A DNA stretch of 64,000 bases, taken from contig JACKLL010000001.1 of the NCBI GenBank assembly GCA_024235935.1, positions 248,001-312,000 on the forward strand. Direction: 5' to 3'. Made by a program: the position numbers and the translations under genes. The notes under the pieces are model-generated. The model had not been told where the DNA came from and did not search any database. It saw only the letters and a program-made list of their open reading frames with translations. This stretch comes from Rhodoferax sp. (GTDB taxonomy: Bacteria > Pseudomonadota > Gammaproteobacteria > Burkholderiales > Burkholderiaceae_C). Of the stretch, positions 17,497-26,486 are shown in pieces. Within the stretch, counting starts at the first letter, position 1. The number at the start of each line of letters is the position of its first letter.

Positions 17497-18354
17497 GTGC
17501 GCCCACCGATCGCGATTTCCAACACCCCTTTCGAAGCACGTGCCGCGCTGCAGCAGCGCCTGCCCGGGTTCGTGCCCCGTGTGGCCCTGGTGCTTGGCTC
17601 CGGCCTGGGCACGCTGGCCGACCAGATCCACGATGCCGTCACCATCCCCTATGCCGACTTGCCGGGCTTCCCGGTCTCCACCGTCGACGGCCATGCCGGT
17701 GTGCTGGTCGCCGGCACACTGGGCGGCGTGCCGGTGCTGTGCATGAAAGGCCGCAGCCACTACTACGAGGGCAAGGGCGCCGACGTCATGACATCGGCGA
17801 TCCGCAGCTTCAAACTGTGCGGCTGCGAGGCCCTGCTGCTGACCTGCGCCGCCGGCTCGCTGTGCACCGACGCCGGCCCCGGCAGTCTGGTCGCACTCAC
17901 CGACCACATCAACATGCTGCCCGGCAATCCGCTGGTCGGCCCCAACGACGATCGCTTCGGCCCCCGGTTCATGAGCATGGCCAATGCCTACGACGCCGGG
18001 CTGCGCCAGCAGTTGCATGCCGCGGCCGAAAGGCTGTCCATCGCGCTGCAGGACGGCGTCTACCTGGCGACCAGCGGGCCGAGTTTCGAGACTCCGGCCG
18101 AAATCCGCATGATGCGCACGCTGGGCGCCGACGTGGTGGGCATGTCGACCGTGCCGGAAGTGATCACCGCGCGCCATTGCGACCTGAAAGTGCTGGCCAT
18201 TGCCACGGTGACCAATCTGGCCGAAGGCATGTCCGACATCGCGCTGTCGCACGAACAGACCCTGAAATACGCCGCCGTGGGCGCATCCGACCTGACGCGG
18301 TTGGTACCGGCCTGGCTGCAAGGCCTGCCAGGCGCTGCCCCATCCCGCCCGTGA
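17497..18354 (+). CDS. Purine nucleoside phosphorylase
   Basis: A 285-residue PNP of the trimeric (class II, PunA/MTAP) family. It phosphorolyses purine (deoxy)nucleosides to base and (deoxy)ribose-1-phosphate. The phosphate-binding loop is VLGSGLG. The central motif MKGRSHYYEG and substrate-site region TSGPSFETPAEIRMMRTLGADVVGMS are clear. A GTG at 17497 is chosen because a good aaaggag site lies nine bases upstream and it gives the usual length; upstream in-frame starts would add low-complexity residues. The neighbouring deoC gene takes deoxyribose phosphate further. Confidence 0.88.
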   Translation: MRPPIAISNTPFEARAALQQRLPGFVPRVALVLGSGLGTLADQIHDAVTIPYADLPGFPVSTVDGHAGVLVAGTLGGVPVLCMKGRSHYYEGKGADVMTSAIRSFKLCGCEALLLTCAAGSLCTDAGPGSLVALTDHINMLPGNPLVGPNDDRFGPRFMSMANAYDAGLRQQLHAAAERLSIALQDGVYLATSGPSFETPAEIRMMRTLGADVVGMSTVPEVITARHCDLKVLAIATVTNLAEGMSDIALSHEQTLKYAAVGASDLTRLVPAWLQGLPGAAPSRP

Positions 18355-18375
18355 ACCGCTGCTGAACCCGTCACC

Positions 18376-19326
18376 ATGAACCATCCGATCCGCAATGCCG
18401 GAATGCCGCTGGACCTGTCGCTGCTCGAGGCCATCCGCGTGAACCAGAGCGCCGTCGCACGGCGCGTGCAGTCGCTCAATGCGCGCCGCTCGCAGAAAAA
18501 GGAATGGCAGGCGGCCTGGCTGGTGCGTGCCATCCAGTGCATGGACCTGACCACCCTGTCGGGCGACGACACGCCGGGCCGGGTCGCGCGCCTGTGCGCC
18601 AAGGCGCGCCAGCCGCTGCGCGCCGACCTGCTCGCCGCGCTGGGGCTGCAAAGCCTGCACACCGGCGCCGTCTGCGTCTACCACGAGATGGTGGCACCGG
18701 CCGTGGCCGCACTGCACGGCCATGGCATTCCGGTGGCCGCGGTGTCGACCGGTTTCCCGGCCGGCCTGTCGGCCATGGAGACCCGTTTGCGCGAGATCGA
18801 ACTCTCGGTGCAGGCCGGGGCCAGCGAGATCGACATCGTGATCAGCCGGCGCCATGTACTGACGCGCGACTGGGCCGCGCTCTACGCCGAAATGCAGGCC
18901 TTTCGTGCCGCGTGCGGCCAAGCCCATGTCAAGGCCATCCTGGCGACCGGCGAGTTGCAGACACTGGACAACGTGGCGCGCGCGTCCTGGGTCTGCATGA
19001 TGGCTGGTGCCGATTTCATCAAGACCTCGACCGGCAAGGAAGGCGTCAACGCGACGCTCGACGTGTCGCTGGTCATGGTGCGGGCCATCCGCGACTACCT
19101 GGCACTGACCGGCTTGCAGGTCGGCTACAAGCCCGCCGGCGGCATCTCCAGCGCCCGTGCCGCGCTGCAATACCTGACGCTGATGAAGGAGGAACTCGGC
19201 GACGCCTGGCTGCAGCCGGAGCTGTTCCGCTTCGGCGCATCCAGCCTGCTGACTGACATCGAGCGCCAGATCGAGCACTTCGTCACCGGCCGCTATTCCG
19301 CCGCGCACCGCCACGCCATGCCCTGA
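18376..19326 (+). CDS. deoC: Deoxyribose-phosphate aldolase
   Basis: A 316-residue class I aldolase, the longer form close in size to the eukaryotic enzyme (E. coli DeoC is ~259). It splits 2-deoxyribose-5-phosphate into acetaldehyde and glyceraldehyde-3-phosphate. The Schiff-base lysine is K216 in FIKTSTGKEG, and the second catalytic lysine is K252 in GYKPAGGISS. It follows the phosphorylase by 21 bp and precedes an aldehyde dehydrogenase by 29 bp. The three genes form a deoxynucleoside catabolic unit, although no phosphopentomutase gene is visible. Confidence 0.92.
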   Translation: MNHPIRNAGMPLDLSLLEAIRVNQSAVARRVQSLNARRSQKKEWQAAWLVRAIQCMDLTTLSGDDTPGRVARLCAKARQPLRADLLAALGLQSLHTGAVCVYHEMVAPAVAALHGHGIPVAAVSTGFPAGLSAMETRLREIELSVQAGASEIDIVISRRHVLTRDWAALYAEMQAFRAACGQAHVKAILATGELQTLDNVARASWVCMMAGADFIKTSTGKEGVNATLDVSLVMVRAIRDYLALTGLQVGYKPAGGISSARAALQYLTLMKEELGDAWLQPELFRFGASSLLTDIERQIEHFVTGRYSAAHRHAMP

Positions 19327-19355
19327 ACGGCGCCCATCACCCGTTGCGATCCACC

Positions 19356-21719
19356 ATGCCCTCCATCCCAGACCTCCTCGCCACCATGGAATACGGCCCC
19401 TCCCCCGAGTCCGCCGACGCTGCACTGCAGTGGCTGTCGGCCCAACACAAGCGCTTCGGCTTGTACATCGACGGGCAGTGGCACGCCGGCGGCGCCATGT
19501 TCGAGACCCGCAATCCGGCCACCGGCAAGGCCCTGGCCAAGATTGCCCAGGGCAGCAGGAAGGACGTGGACGCAGCCGTGGCAGCCGCCTCACGCGCGCT
19601 CGGCCCTTGGCAGAAGCTGGGCGGCCACGGCCGTGCGCGCCATCTGTACGCACTGGCCCGTGCCTTGCAAAAACACAGCCGGCTGTTTGCCGTGCTGGAG
19701 TGCCTGGACAACGGCAAACCGATCCGAGAGACGCGCGACATCGACGTTCCGCTGGCGATCCGCCACTTCTACCACCACGCCGGCTGGGCCCAGTTGCTGG
19801 ACAGCGAGTTCGCCGGCCACCGCGCCATCGGCGTCGTCGGGCAGATCGTGCCGTGGAACTTCCCGCTGCTGATGCTGGCCTGGAAGATCGCGCCTGCACT
19901 GGCCTGCGGCAATACCGTGGTGTTCAAGCCGGCCGAGTTCACGCCACTGACCGCGCTGCTGTTCGCCCATGTCTGCGACGAGGTCGGTCTGCCACCGGGC
20001 GTGGTCAACATCGTCACCGGCGATGGCGTCACCGGCGAGGCCATCGTCGCGCATCCCGGCATTGGCAAGATCGCATTCACCGGCTCGACCGAGGTCGGTC
20101 GGCTGATCCGTGTGGCCACGGCCGGCAGCGGCAAGAAGCTCAGCCTGGAACTCGGCGGCAAGTCACCGACCATCGTGTTCGCCGATGCCGACCTCGACAG
20201 CGCGGTCGAAGGCGTGGTCGACAGCATCTGGTTCAACCAGGGCCAGGTCTGCTGTGCCGGCTCGCGGCTGCTGGTGCAGGAAGGCATACAGGCCCGCTTC
20301 CTGGAAAAGCTGCGCCAGCGCATGGCCCGGATCCGGGTCGGCGATCCGCTGGAGAAGTCGACCGACATGGGCGCGCTGATCGATGCGACCCAGCGCGAAC
20401 GGGTCGCAGCATACGTGGCGCAGGCCCGCGACGACGGCGCCAAGGTCTGGCAAACCCCGGGTGACCTGCCAGCGCAGGGCTGCTACTACCCGCCCACGCT
20501 GATCACCGACATCGGCAGCGCCAGCGTGGCGGTGCAGGAAGAGATCTTCGGCCCGGTGCTGGTGAGCATGCCGTTTCGCACGCCGGCCGAGGCGGTGGAA
20601 CTGGCCAACAACACCGTGTACGGGCTGGCGGCCAGCATCTGGAGCGAATCCATCAGCCTGGCGCTGGACGTTGCGCCGCGGCTCAAGGCCGGCGTGGTGT
20701 GGATCAACACCAGCAACCAGTTCGACGCCAGCTGCGGCTTCGGTGGTTACCGCGAGTCGGGCTTCGGCCGCGAAGGCGGCCGCGAAGGCCTGCTCGAATA
20801 CCTGGTCGGGCGTGACGACGACGAGCGTCCGGCACGTCCCAAGACCTCCAAGGCCTCGCGCCTGATCGCTTCCGCACCCGAGATCGACCGTACGGCCAAG
20901 CTGTACATCGGGGGCAAGCAGGTGCGTCCCGATGGCGGCTACAGCCGGCCACTGCGCTTCAACGGCAAGCAGGTGGCGACGATGCCCGAAGGCAACCGCA
21001 AGGACATCCGCAACGCTGTCGAAGCCGCACGCAAGGCCGGCGGCTGGGAGCGCAACACCGCCCATGGGCGGGCCCAGGTGCTCTATTACCTGGCCGAGAA
21101 CCTGCAGGCGCAGCGCAACCGCTTCATCCAGACCTTGTCGCTGGTGCAGACCGGTCAGCAGGCGTCCGACGAATTCGACGCCAGCATCGAGTCCCTTTTC
21201 TACTACGCAGCCTGGGCTGACAAGTTCGACGGCCAGGTGCACCAGCCGCCGATGCACGGCATCGTGACCGCACTCAACGAGGCATTGGGCGTGATCGGCA
21301 TCGTGTGCCCGAACGAGGCCCCGCTGCTGGGCCTGATCGCCCTGGTGGCGCCAGCCATCGCGCTGGGCAACCGGGTCGTGGTGCTGCCCTCGGCCGCACT
21401 GCCGCTGGTCGCCACCGACCTGTACCAGGTGCTGGACACGTCCGACTTGCCGGACGGCGTGGTCAACATCGTGACCGGCCCTGCCAGGGAGCTGGCCGCG
21501 GTGCTGGCCAGCCACGTCGATGTCGACGCCGTCTGGCGCCACGACGGCGATGCGGAGGGTTGCGCGGAGGTGGAGCGGCTGTCGGCCGGCAGCCTCAAGC
21601 GCAGCTGGGTGGGTGGTGGCCGGGGCCGCCTGTGGCACAAGACCGGCCAGGGCCGGGGCCCGGAGTTCCTGCGCCAGGCCAGCCAGGTCAAGAATATCTG
21701 GGTGCCTTACGGGGTCTGA
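19356..21719 (+). CDS. Two-domain aldehyde dehydrogenase, ALDH16 type
   Basis: A 787-residue NAD(P)-dependent aldehyde dehydrogenase. Residues 1 to ~490 are a full catalytic unit: PWNFPLLMLAWKIAPAL, the glutamate in LELGGKSP, and the nucleophilic cysteine pair C299-C300 (GQVCCAG). Residues ~510-787 are a second ALDH-like segment (YIGGKQVRPDGGYSRPL...) without a recognisable catalytic cysteine motif, as in the ALDH16 family. Following deoC, the likely substrate is acetaldehyde from deoxyribose-5-phosphate cleavage, giving acetate. The ATG at 19356 is preferred over an upstream TTG. Confidence 0.85.
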   Translation: MPSIPDLLATMEYGPSPESADAALQWLSAQHKRFGLYIDGQWHAGGAMFETRNPATGKALAKIAQGSRKDVDAAVAAASRALGPWQKLGGHGRARHLYALARALQKHSRLFAVLECLDNGKPIRETRDIDVPLAIRHFYHHAGWAQLLDSEFAGHRAIGVVGQIVPWNFPLLMLAWKIAPALACGNTVVFKPAEFTPLTALLFAHVCDEVGLPPGVVNIVTGDGVTGEAIVAHPGIGKIAFTGSTEVGRLIRVATAGSGKKLSLELGGKSPTIVFADADLDSAVEGVVDSIWFNQGQVCCAGSRLLVQEGIQARFLEKLRQRMARIRVGDPLEKSTDMGALIDATQRERVAAYVAQARDDGAKVWQTPGDLPAQGCYYPPTLITDIGSASVAVQEEIFGPVLVSMPFRTPAEAVELANNTVYGLAASIWSESISLALDVAPRLKAGVVWINTSNQFDASCGFGGYRESGFGREGGREGLLEYLVGRDDDERPARPKTSKASRLIASAPEIDRTAKLYIGGKQVRPDGGYSRPLRFNGKQVATMPEGNRKDIRNAVEAARKAGGWERNTAHGRAQVLYYLAENLQAQRNRFIQTLSLVQTGQQASDEFDASIESLFYYAAWADKFDGQVHQPPMHGIVTALNEALGVIGIVCPNEAPLLGLIALVAPAIALGNRVVVLPSAALPLVATDLYQVLDTSDLPDGVVNIVTGPARELAAVLASHVDVDAVWRHDGDAEGCAEVERLSAGSLKRSWVGGGRGRLWHKTGQGRGPEFLRQASQVKNIWVPYGV

Positions 21720-21736
21720 AGCTGCGCCGCAGCCGC

Positions 21737-22948
21737 TCAGCGTGGCCGGTCGGCAAAAGCCTTGTAGGCGCGCTCGAAGCTGACCTGGACCTTGATCTTC
21801 TCGGCATTGACCGGCGCGCGCACCGCGTAACGCGACTCGCGCGCATCGCGATAGGGGTATTCAGCCAGCGGCATGCCGCCGGCGCTCACCACACTGACCA
21901 CCTCCACCTCGTGGGCGCGCGCACCCCGCGCAACCACCACGGCCTTCTCGCCATTGACGAGCTGCACATAGGTGCCGGGCGGGTAGAAACCGACCGCCGT
22001 CGCCACCGCCGAGGCCAGCACAGGCTCGTCGCCCGAGGCATCGATGACCATGGACTTGGCCGCACCCAGCGGCGACATGGCCAGCCGGGTCTTGCGGGCG
22101 GCCAGCTTGGCGACGAAGATGTCGGCCACGCGCAACAGATGGCGAGCCTGCACGTTGCCGGTCAGCCCCTTGGGGACACCGGGCTCGTGGTGCCACAGCA
22201 CGATGTCCAGGGTATCGCGGTCATCCACACCCAGCGCCTGGAGAATCTCGACGCTGAGCTGCGGATGCTCGCGGATCAGCATGCGCTGGCTGTCATTGGG
22301 CATGCCGCTTTGCGTCGCCAGCCGGTCCTGCGCACGTGCCATGCCGATGTTCATCAACAAGGCGGCTCGGAACAGCGACTTGCGCAAGGGGCGGGCCATG
22401 CCCAGCTTGACGCCGGTCAGCTCGCACACCACTGCCGACAGCAGCGCGTGGGTGGCGCAATAGCCCAGCGCAGGATCGGCCAGCGCCTGGAACAGCACGA
22501 ACAGGCACTGGTCGGGCTCCTGCCCCAGCAATTCCAGCGCCTTGCCATGCATGCCATCCAGGGATCGCAGCGCGTTTTCGGCACCGCTGCCCTGGTACAG
22601 CAGCACCTGCAGGCGGTCACGCAGGTCGAGCCAGCCGCCGTAGGGTTCGTCCGGCTCGTCCAGATAGTCCTGCTCGGGAATCTCTCCCGGCATCGTCAAG
22701 CGGGAGATTTCGTCCGCGCTGCCGCCGTCGCGCAACATGGCCTGCAGCATGCGCTCGTAACCGCGGGTCCAGGCCAGCGCGTCGCTTTCGGTCATCGACG
22801 CGTCGTGCGCCACCAGCATCTCGCGATGCTGCTCCGAGGTCAGGCTGTGGCCCCGGCGCAGCAGCAATTTGCCGGTCTTGTCCCACAGGTCGACCGGAAT
22901 GGTCTTCCCGATTTCGAGCAGGTCGACAGGTACAGGCACATATTCCAT
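21737..22948 (-). CDS. Degenerate HD-GYP-like protein
   Basis: A 403-residue protein with the N-terminal extension and fold pattern of HD-GYP c-di-GMP phosphodiesterases, but with motif loss. The expected HDIGK is MNIGMA at 199-204. EHP at 227-229 and HHEP at 253-256 survive, but the GYP part has become GLTG. The start at 22948 (MEYVPVPVDLLEIGK) gives the PilZ-like or linker N-terminus often seen in such proteins. Loss of the metal-binding HD pair makes phosphodiesterase activity unlikely, so a binding or scaffold role is more probable. It is divergent from a methyltransferase gene. Confidence 0.65.
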   Translation of the reverse strand: MEYVPVPVDLLEIGKTIPVDLWDKTGKLLLRRGHSLTSEQHREMLVAHDASMTESDALAWTRGYERMLQAMLRDGGSADEISRLTMPGEIPEQDYLDEPDEPYGGWLDLRDRLQVLLYQGSGAENALRSLDGMHGKALELLGQEPDQCLFVLFQALADPALGYCATHALLSAVVCELTGVKLGMARPLRKSLFRAALLMNIGMARAQDRLATQSGMPNDSQRMLIREHPQLSVEILQALGVDDRDTLDIVLWHHEPGVPKGLTGNVQARHLLRVADIFVAKLAARKTRLAMSPLGAAKSMVIDASGDEPVLASAVATAVGFYPPGTYVQLVNGEKAVVVARGARAHEVEVVSVVSAGGMPLAEYPYRDARESRYAVRAPVNAEKIKVQVSFERAYKAFADRPR

Positions 22949-23057
22949 GGGTGCCCGATCATATTTCAAGTGGTGCAAGACAGAAAACAGGCAGGCCTGC
23001 ACGCCCACGCAATGGGACCGGGCACAATGCACCACACCCCCACCAAAGCCCTGCCCC

Positions 23058-23765
23058 ATGGACACACCCGCAGCATCCACAGCCATCGTCGAAAATGAAC
23101 TCGACCTTCTCGCCAGCCTCGTGCCTCTGGGTGGCAAGCAGATCATCGAGCTCGGCTGCGGGCCGGCCAAGATGGCGCGCGAACTGCTCGCGCGCCATGC
23201 CGACAGCACGGTGACCGGCGTCGAGGTCGATGCGCGCCAGCATGCCAAGAATCTGGCTGCACCGCAGGAACGGCTGCATTTCATCAGCGGTGTCGCCCAG
23301 AACATTCCCGCCGCCGATGCCAGCCATGACCTGGCGCTGATGCTCAAGTCGCTGCACCATGTTCCCGTGGCCGCGATGGCGCAGGCGCTGGCCGAAGTGG
23401 CGCGGGTTCTGCGCCCTGCCGGCTTTCTGTATGTCTCCGAGCCACTGTTCCAAGGCTCGCTCAATTCGGTCATCCGCATCTACAACGACGAGCAGGTCGT
23501 GCGCGCTGCGGCGCAAGCAGCACTCGATGCGGCTGTCGCCAGCGGCGACTGGAAGGAGATCGCGCAGCGCAGCTTTGAGGTGCCCCTGCATTTCGACGAT
23601 TTCGCCGCCTTCGAGAAGCGCATGGTGAACCAGACCTATGCCGATCACCGCCTCGACGAAGCCACCTTCGCCCAGGTGCGCAGGACCTTCGAGGCCCACA
23701 TGGGGCCGAACGGGGCCGACTTTCTGCAGCCCATGCACGTGCGCCTGTTGCAGCCCCTGCGCTGA
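23058..23765 (+). CDS. Class I SAM-dependent methyltransferase
   Basis: A 235-residue methyltransferase of the Methyltransf_11/25 type. Motif I is IIELGCGPAKMA, the acidic strand-2 end is VTGVEVD, and motif IV lies around SHDLALMLKSLHHV. The ARVLRPAGFLYVSEP segment is the usual post-motif. The start is the ATG at 23058. The substrate is unknown and the neighbours give no strong hint. Confidence 0.75.
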   Translation: MDTPAASTAIVENELDLLASLVPLGGKQIIELGCGPAKMARELLARHADSTVTGVEVDARQHAKNLAAPQERLHFISGVAQNIPAADASHDLALMLKSLHHVPVAAMAQALAEVARVLRPAGFLYVSEPLFQGSLNSVIRIYNDEQVVRAAAQAALDAAVASGDWKEIAQRSFEVPLHFDDFAAFEKRMVNQTYADHRLDEATFAQVRRTFEAHMGPNGADFLQPMHVRLLQPLR

Positions 23766-23816
23766 GCCTGCACGCAACGGTGGCAGACCTGGCCGTGGCG
23801 GCGCCACAAGAGGCTG

Positions 23817-24782
23817 TCAGCGGACGCCAGCCGCTCTGCGCCGACGGACCGCGGTCGCAGCGCTCGCCGGCGCCGCCACTGGCCCTGCTGCTCCCAGAAC
23901 ATCGGACTCCGGCCGCGCCAGCAATTCCTTGAGCATGGGCGGCTCGAAGCGCCGCGGAACGCTGATCGCAAAGAAGTTCTCGTGCAGGTCGGGCAGTACC
24001 GCGTACTCGACCAGCGTGCCGTTGCGCAACTCATCCTGCACCACCACGCTGGGCAGCAGGGCGACCGCGCCCGAGTCACGCGCCAGCAGGCGCAGCATGG
24101 CCATGTCGTCCACCTCCGCCAGCAAGCGGTAGCGGATGCCGCGGGACTCGCACATCAGGTCGAAGCCGGTGCGGATCTCGTTGTCGGCGCCAGGCAGCAA
24201 GAGCGGAACCTCGGCCAGTTCCTCCGGAAACCGGAATACCTGCCCCTTGGCCCGCGGGCGGCCCACCAGGCTGACCGGCTGACGGGCGATCCGCCGGCAG
24301 CGCCAGGGCTCGGCCGCCGTGCCATGCACCCGGCGATTGGACAGCACCAGGTCCAGCGAATGCACCCGCAGCCGGGCCAGCAAGTCGGCCAGGCTCCCAG
24401 AACACAGGACCATTTCCACATCGTCCCGCCGCAGGATCGGTGCCAGGAAATTCTCCTGGAAGTTGCGCGACAAGGTCGCCACCGCGCCGATGCGCAGCAC
24501 CTGGCGCGCATCGCGCCGGCCATCGCGCAACAGCGACACCAGTTCGGCGCCGCTGGCAAAGATGGTGTCGGCATAGGCCAGGGCCAGGCGACCGGATTCG
24601 GTCAGTACCAGGGTGCGGCCCCGGCGCTCGAACAGCGCCTGCCCGAGCTGCTCCTCGAGTTGCCGGATCTGTGCCGACAAGGCCGATTGCGAGACATGCA
24701 GATGCTCCGCCGCACGGGTCAGATGGCCCTCCTTGGCCACGGCCCAGAAGTAATGCAGATGGTGGTAGTTCAGGCGCAGCAT
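23817..24782 (-). CDS. LysR-family regulator divergent from dabBA
   Basis: A 321-residue LysR-type regulator. The winged helix-turn-helix is at residues 1-60 (LTRAAEHLHVSQSALSAQIRQL), followed by an effector-binding domain. Its wording (LNYHHLHYFWAVAKEGH) is close to NhaR-like members. It is transcribed away from dabB with 111 bp between starts, a common arrangement for regulators of DAB inorganic-carbon operons. The gap contains an imperfect inverted repeat that could be its operator. It probably activates dabBA under low CO2; that is inference. Confidence 0.85.
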   Translation of the reverse strand: MLRLNYHHLHYFWAVAKEGHLTRAAEHLHVSQSALSAQIRQLEEQLGQALFERRGRTLVLTESGRLALAYADTIFASGAELVSLLRDGRRDARQVLRIGAVATLSRNFQENFLAPILRRDDVEMVLCSGSLADLLARLRVHSLDLVLSNRRVHGTAAEPWRCRRIARQPVSLVGRPRAKGQVFRFPEELAEVPLLLPGADNEIRTGFDLMCESRGIRYRLLAEVDDMAMLRLLARDSGAVALLPSVVVQDELRNGTLVEYAVLPDLHENFFAISVPRRFEPPMLKELLARPESDVLGAAGPVAAPASAATAVRRRRAAGVR

Positions 24783-24786
24783 AGGA

Positions 24787-24814
24787 ATATTCGTTCCCGA
24801 ATTAAGAACGATAT
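24787..24814. promoter_or_regulatory. Candidate LysR operator between lysR and dabB
   Basis: An imperfect inverted repeat pairs atattcgttc (24787-24796) with gaacgatat (24806-24814) around an AT-rich centre. It lies right upstream of the LysR start, in the only AT-rich stretch nearby, and fits the size of LysR-type boxes. Confidence 0.4.
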
Positions 24815-24893
24815 GTCAATAACAATGAATTTTACAGATTGATCCTGGAGAGCGATAGTCCCACCCACACACATACCGCCGCGACGCCAGACC

Positions 24894-26468
24894 ATGCACC
24901 CCACCGCCACCGAACTGCCCCTTTGGCACACCTTGCTGCTGATCGGCCCGATCGCCGCCTACCTGCTCGCCGTCGGCGCATCCGCCCGGCGCGATGTGGC
25001 GACCGCATGCCGCCTTGCCGGCCATGCGACCGGCACCGCCTTGCTGCTGGCGCTGGCGGGTGCCGTTGCCCTGGCAACCTCGGGCGGCGGCACGGCATGG
25101 GGTCTGCGCAGCGATGCCGTCGGCGCCAGCGCCACGGTGCTGGTGGGCTTCGTCGGCTGGATCATCGTGCGCTACTCGCAGACGGCGCTGGCAGGCGCAC
25201 CTGCTGCCCTGGGCTACATGCGCGCCCTCCTGCTGACACTGGGCAGTGTCCTGCTCGTGGTGAACAGCAACCACCTGCTGTTGCTGAGCTGCGCCTGGAC
25301 CCTTTCCAGCCTGACACTGCACCAACTGCTGACCTACTATCCCGGGCGGCCCGCCGCGCAACTCGCTGCCCACAAGAAGTTCATTGTTGCGCGCCTGGCC
25401 GACGTCTGCATGTGGCTGGCCTGCGCCTTGCTGTACCAGGCATTCGGTAGCCTTCGGATCGATGCGCTGCTGGTCCTGGCCACGGCGCAGACGGCGCTCT
25501 CGAGTGGTACTGTGGCGGCCGTGTTGCTGGTGGTGCTGGCCGCCATCCTCAAGAGCGCCCAGCTGCCGTTTCACGGCTGGCTGATCCAGGTGATGGAGGC
25601 GCCGACGCCGGTATCTGCATTGCTGCACGCCGGCCTGGTCAACCTGGGCGGACTGGTGCTGATCCGGCTGGCGCCGCTGGTGGCCGAAGTCCCGGCTGCG
25701 ATGGCGCTGCTGGTGGTGGTCGGCGGCCTGACGGCAGTGCTGGCGGCGCTGGTCATGACGACCCGCATCAGCATCAAGGTGATGCTGGCCTGGTCGACCT
25801 GCGCGCAGATGGGTTTCATGCTGATGCAATGCGGACTCGGCCTGTGGGACATGGCCTTGCTGCATCTGGTCGGCCACTCGCTGTACAAGGCCTACGCCTT
25901 CCTGTCTGCAGGCGAAACCGTGCGCCAGACGATGGTGCGCGCGCTGGCGCCAGCCCGCCTGCCCGCCGGGCCCGGCCCCCAGCTGGCAGCTGCAGCCACC
26001 AGCCTGGGACTCACCGGTACCGTGGCGGCAGCATGGGTAGCGTGGACCGACGCGCCACCCGCACTGGCGGCCATGGCCGTGGTCCTGGCACTGGCCTGGG
26101 TGCCGATGCTGCTGGGCTCGGGCGCGCCCCGGTCGTGGCAGGACAGGCTGCTGCCTGCCGTGGCCAGCGTCGCGCTGACCGGCGTGTATCTGGCACTGCA
26201 CACGGTGCTGCAACCGTGGGTCGCGCCCACGGCCGCAGTGCCGCAAACGGCGCTGTGGGTGCCGGTTATGGTGGCATTCACCGGACTGTTTCTGCTGCAA
26301 TGGCAGCTGACCCGGCAACCCGCTGGCGCCATCGCACGGCGGCTGTATCCCTGGGTCTATGGCGGGATGTTCCTGGACCAGACCTGGAGCCGTTGGGCGC
26401 TGCGTCTGTGGCCGGCGCCCCGCCCGCGCGCCACCGCCACGCCAAGCCCTTCCGTTCCTGCCCCTTGA
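24894..26468 (+). CDS. dabB: DabB, membrane subunit of inorganic carbon transporter
   Basis: A 524-residue polytopic protein of the NADH-quinone oxidoreductase NuoL/MrpA-like family. The core LPFHGWLIQVMEAPTPVSAL carries the histidine and ion-path region, followed by LHAGLVNLGGLVLIRL and MGFMLMQCGLGLWDMALLHLVGHS. Such a protein without complex I partners and directly before a DUF2309 gene is DabB. It is believed to let cations flow inward to drive CO2-to-bicarbonate conversion by DabA. dabA starts 18 bp downstream. Confidence 0.88.
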   Translation: MHPTATELPLWHTLLLIGPIAAYLLAVGASARRDVATACRLAGHATGTALLLALAGAVALATSGGGTAWGLRSDAVGASATVLVGFVGWIIVRYSQTALAGAPAALGYMRALLLTLGSVLLVVNSNHLLLLSCAWTLSSLTLHQLLTYYPGRPAAQLAAHKKFIVARLADVCMWLACALLYQAFGSLRIDALLVLATAQTALSSGTVAAVLLVVLAAILKSAQLPFHGWLIQVMEAPTPVSALLHAGLVNLGGLVLIRLAPLVAEVPAAMALLVVVGGLTAVLAALVMTTRISIKVMLAWSTCAQMGFMLMQCGLGLWDMALLHLVGHSLYKAYAFLSAGETVRQTMVRALAPARLPAGPGPQLAAAATSLGLTGTVAAAWVAWTDAPPALAAMAVVLALAWVPMLLGSGAPRSWQDRLLPAVASVALTGVYLALHTVLQPWVAPTAAVPQTALWVPVMVAFTGLFLLQWQLTRQPAGAIARRLYPWVYGGMFLDQTWSRWALRLWPAPRPRATATPSPSVPAP

Positions 26469-26486
26469 CTTACCGATCGAACCGCC

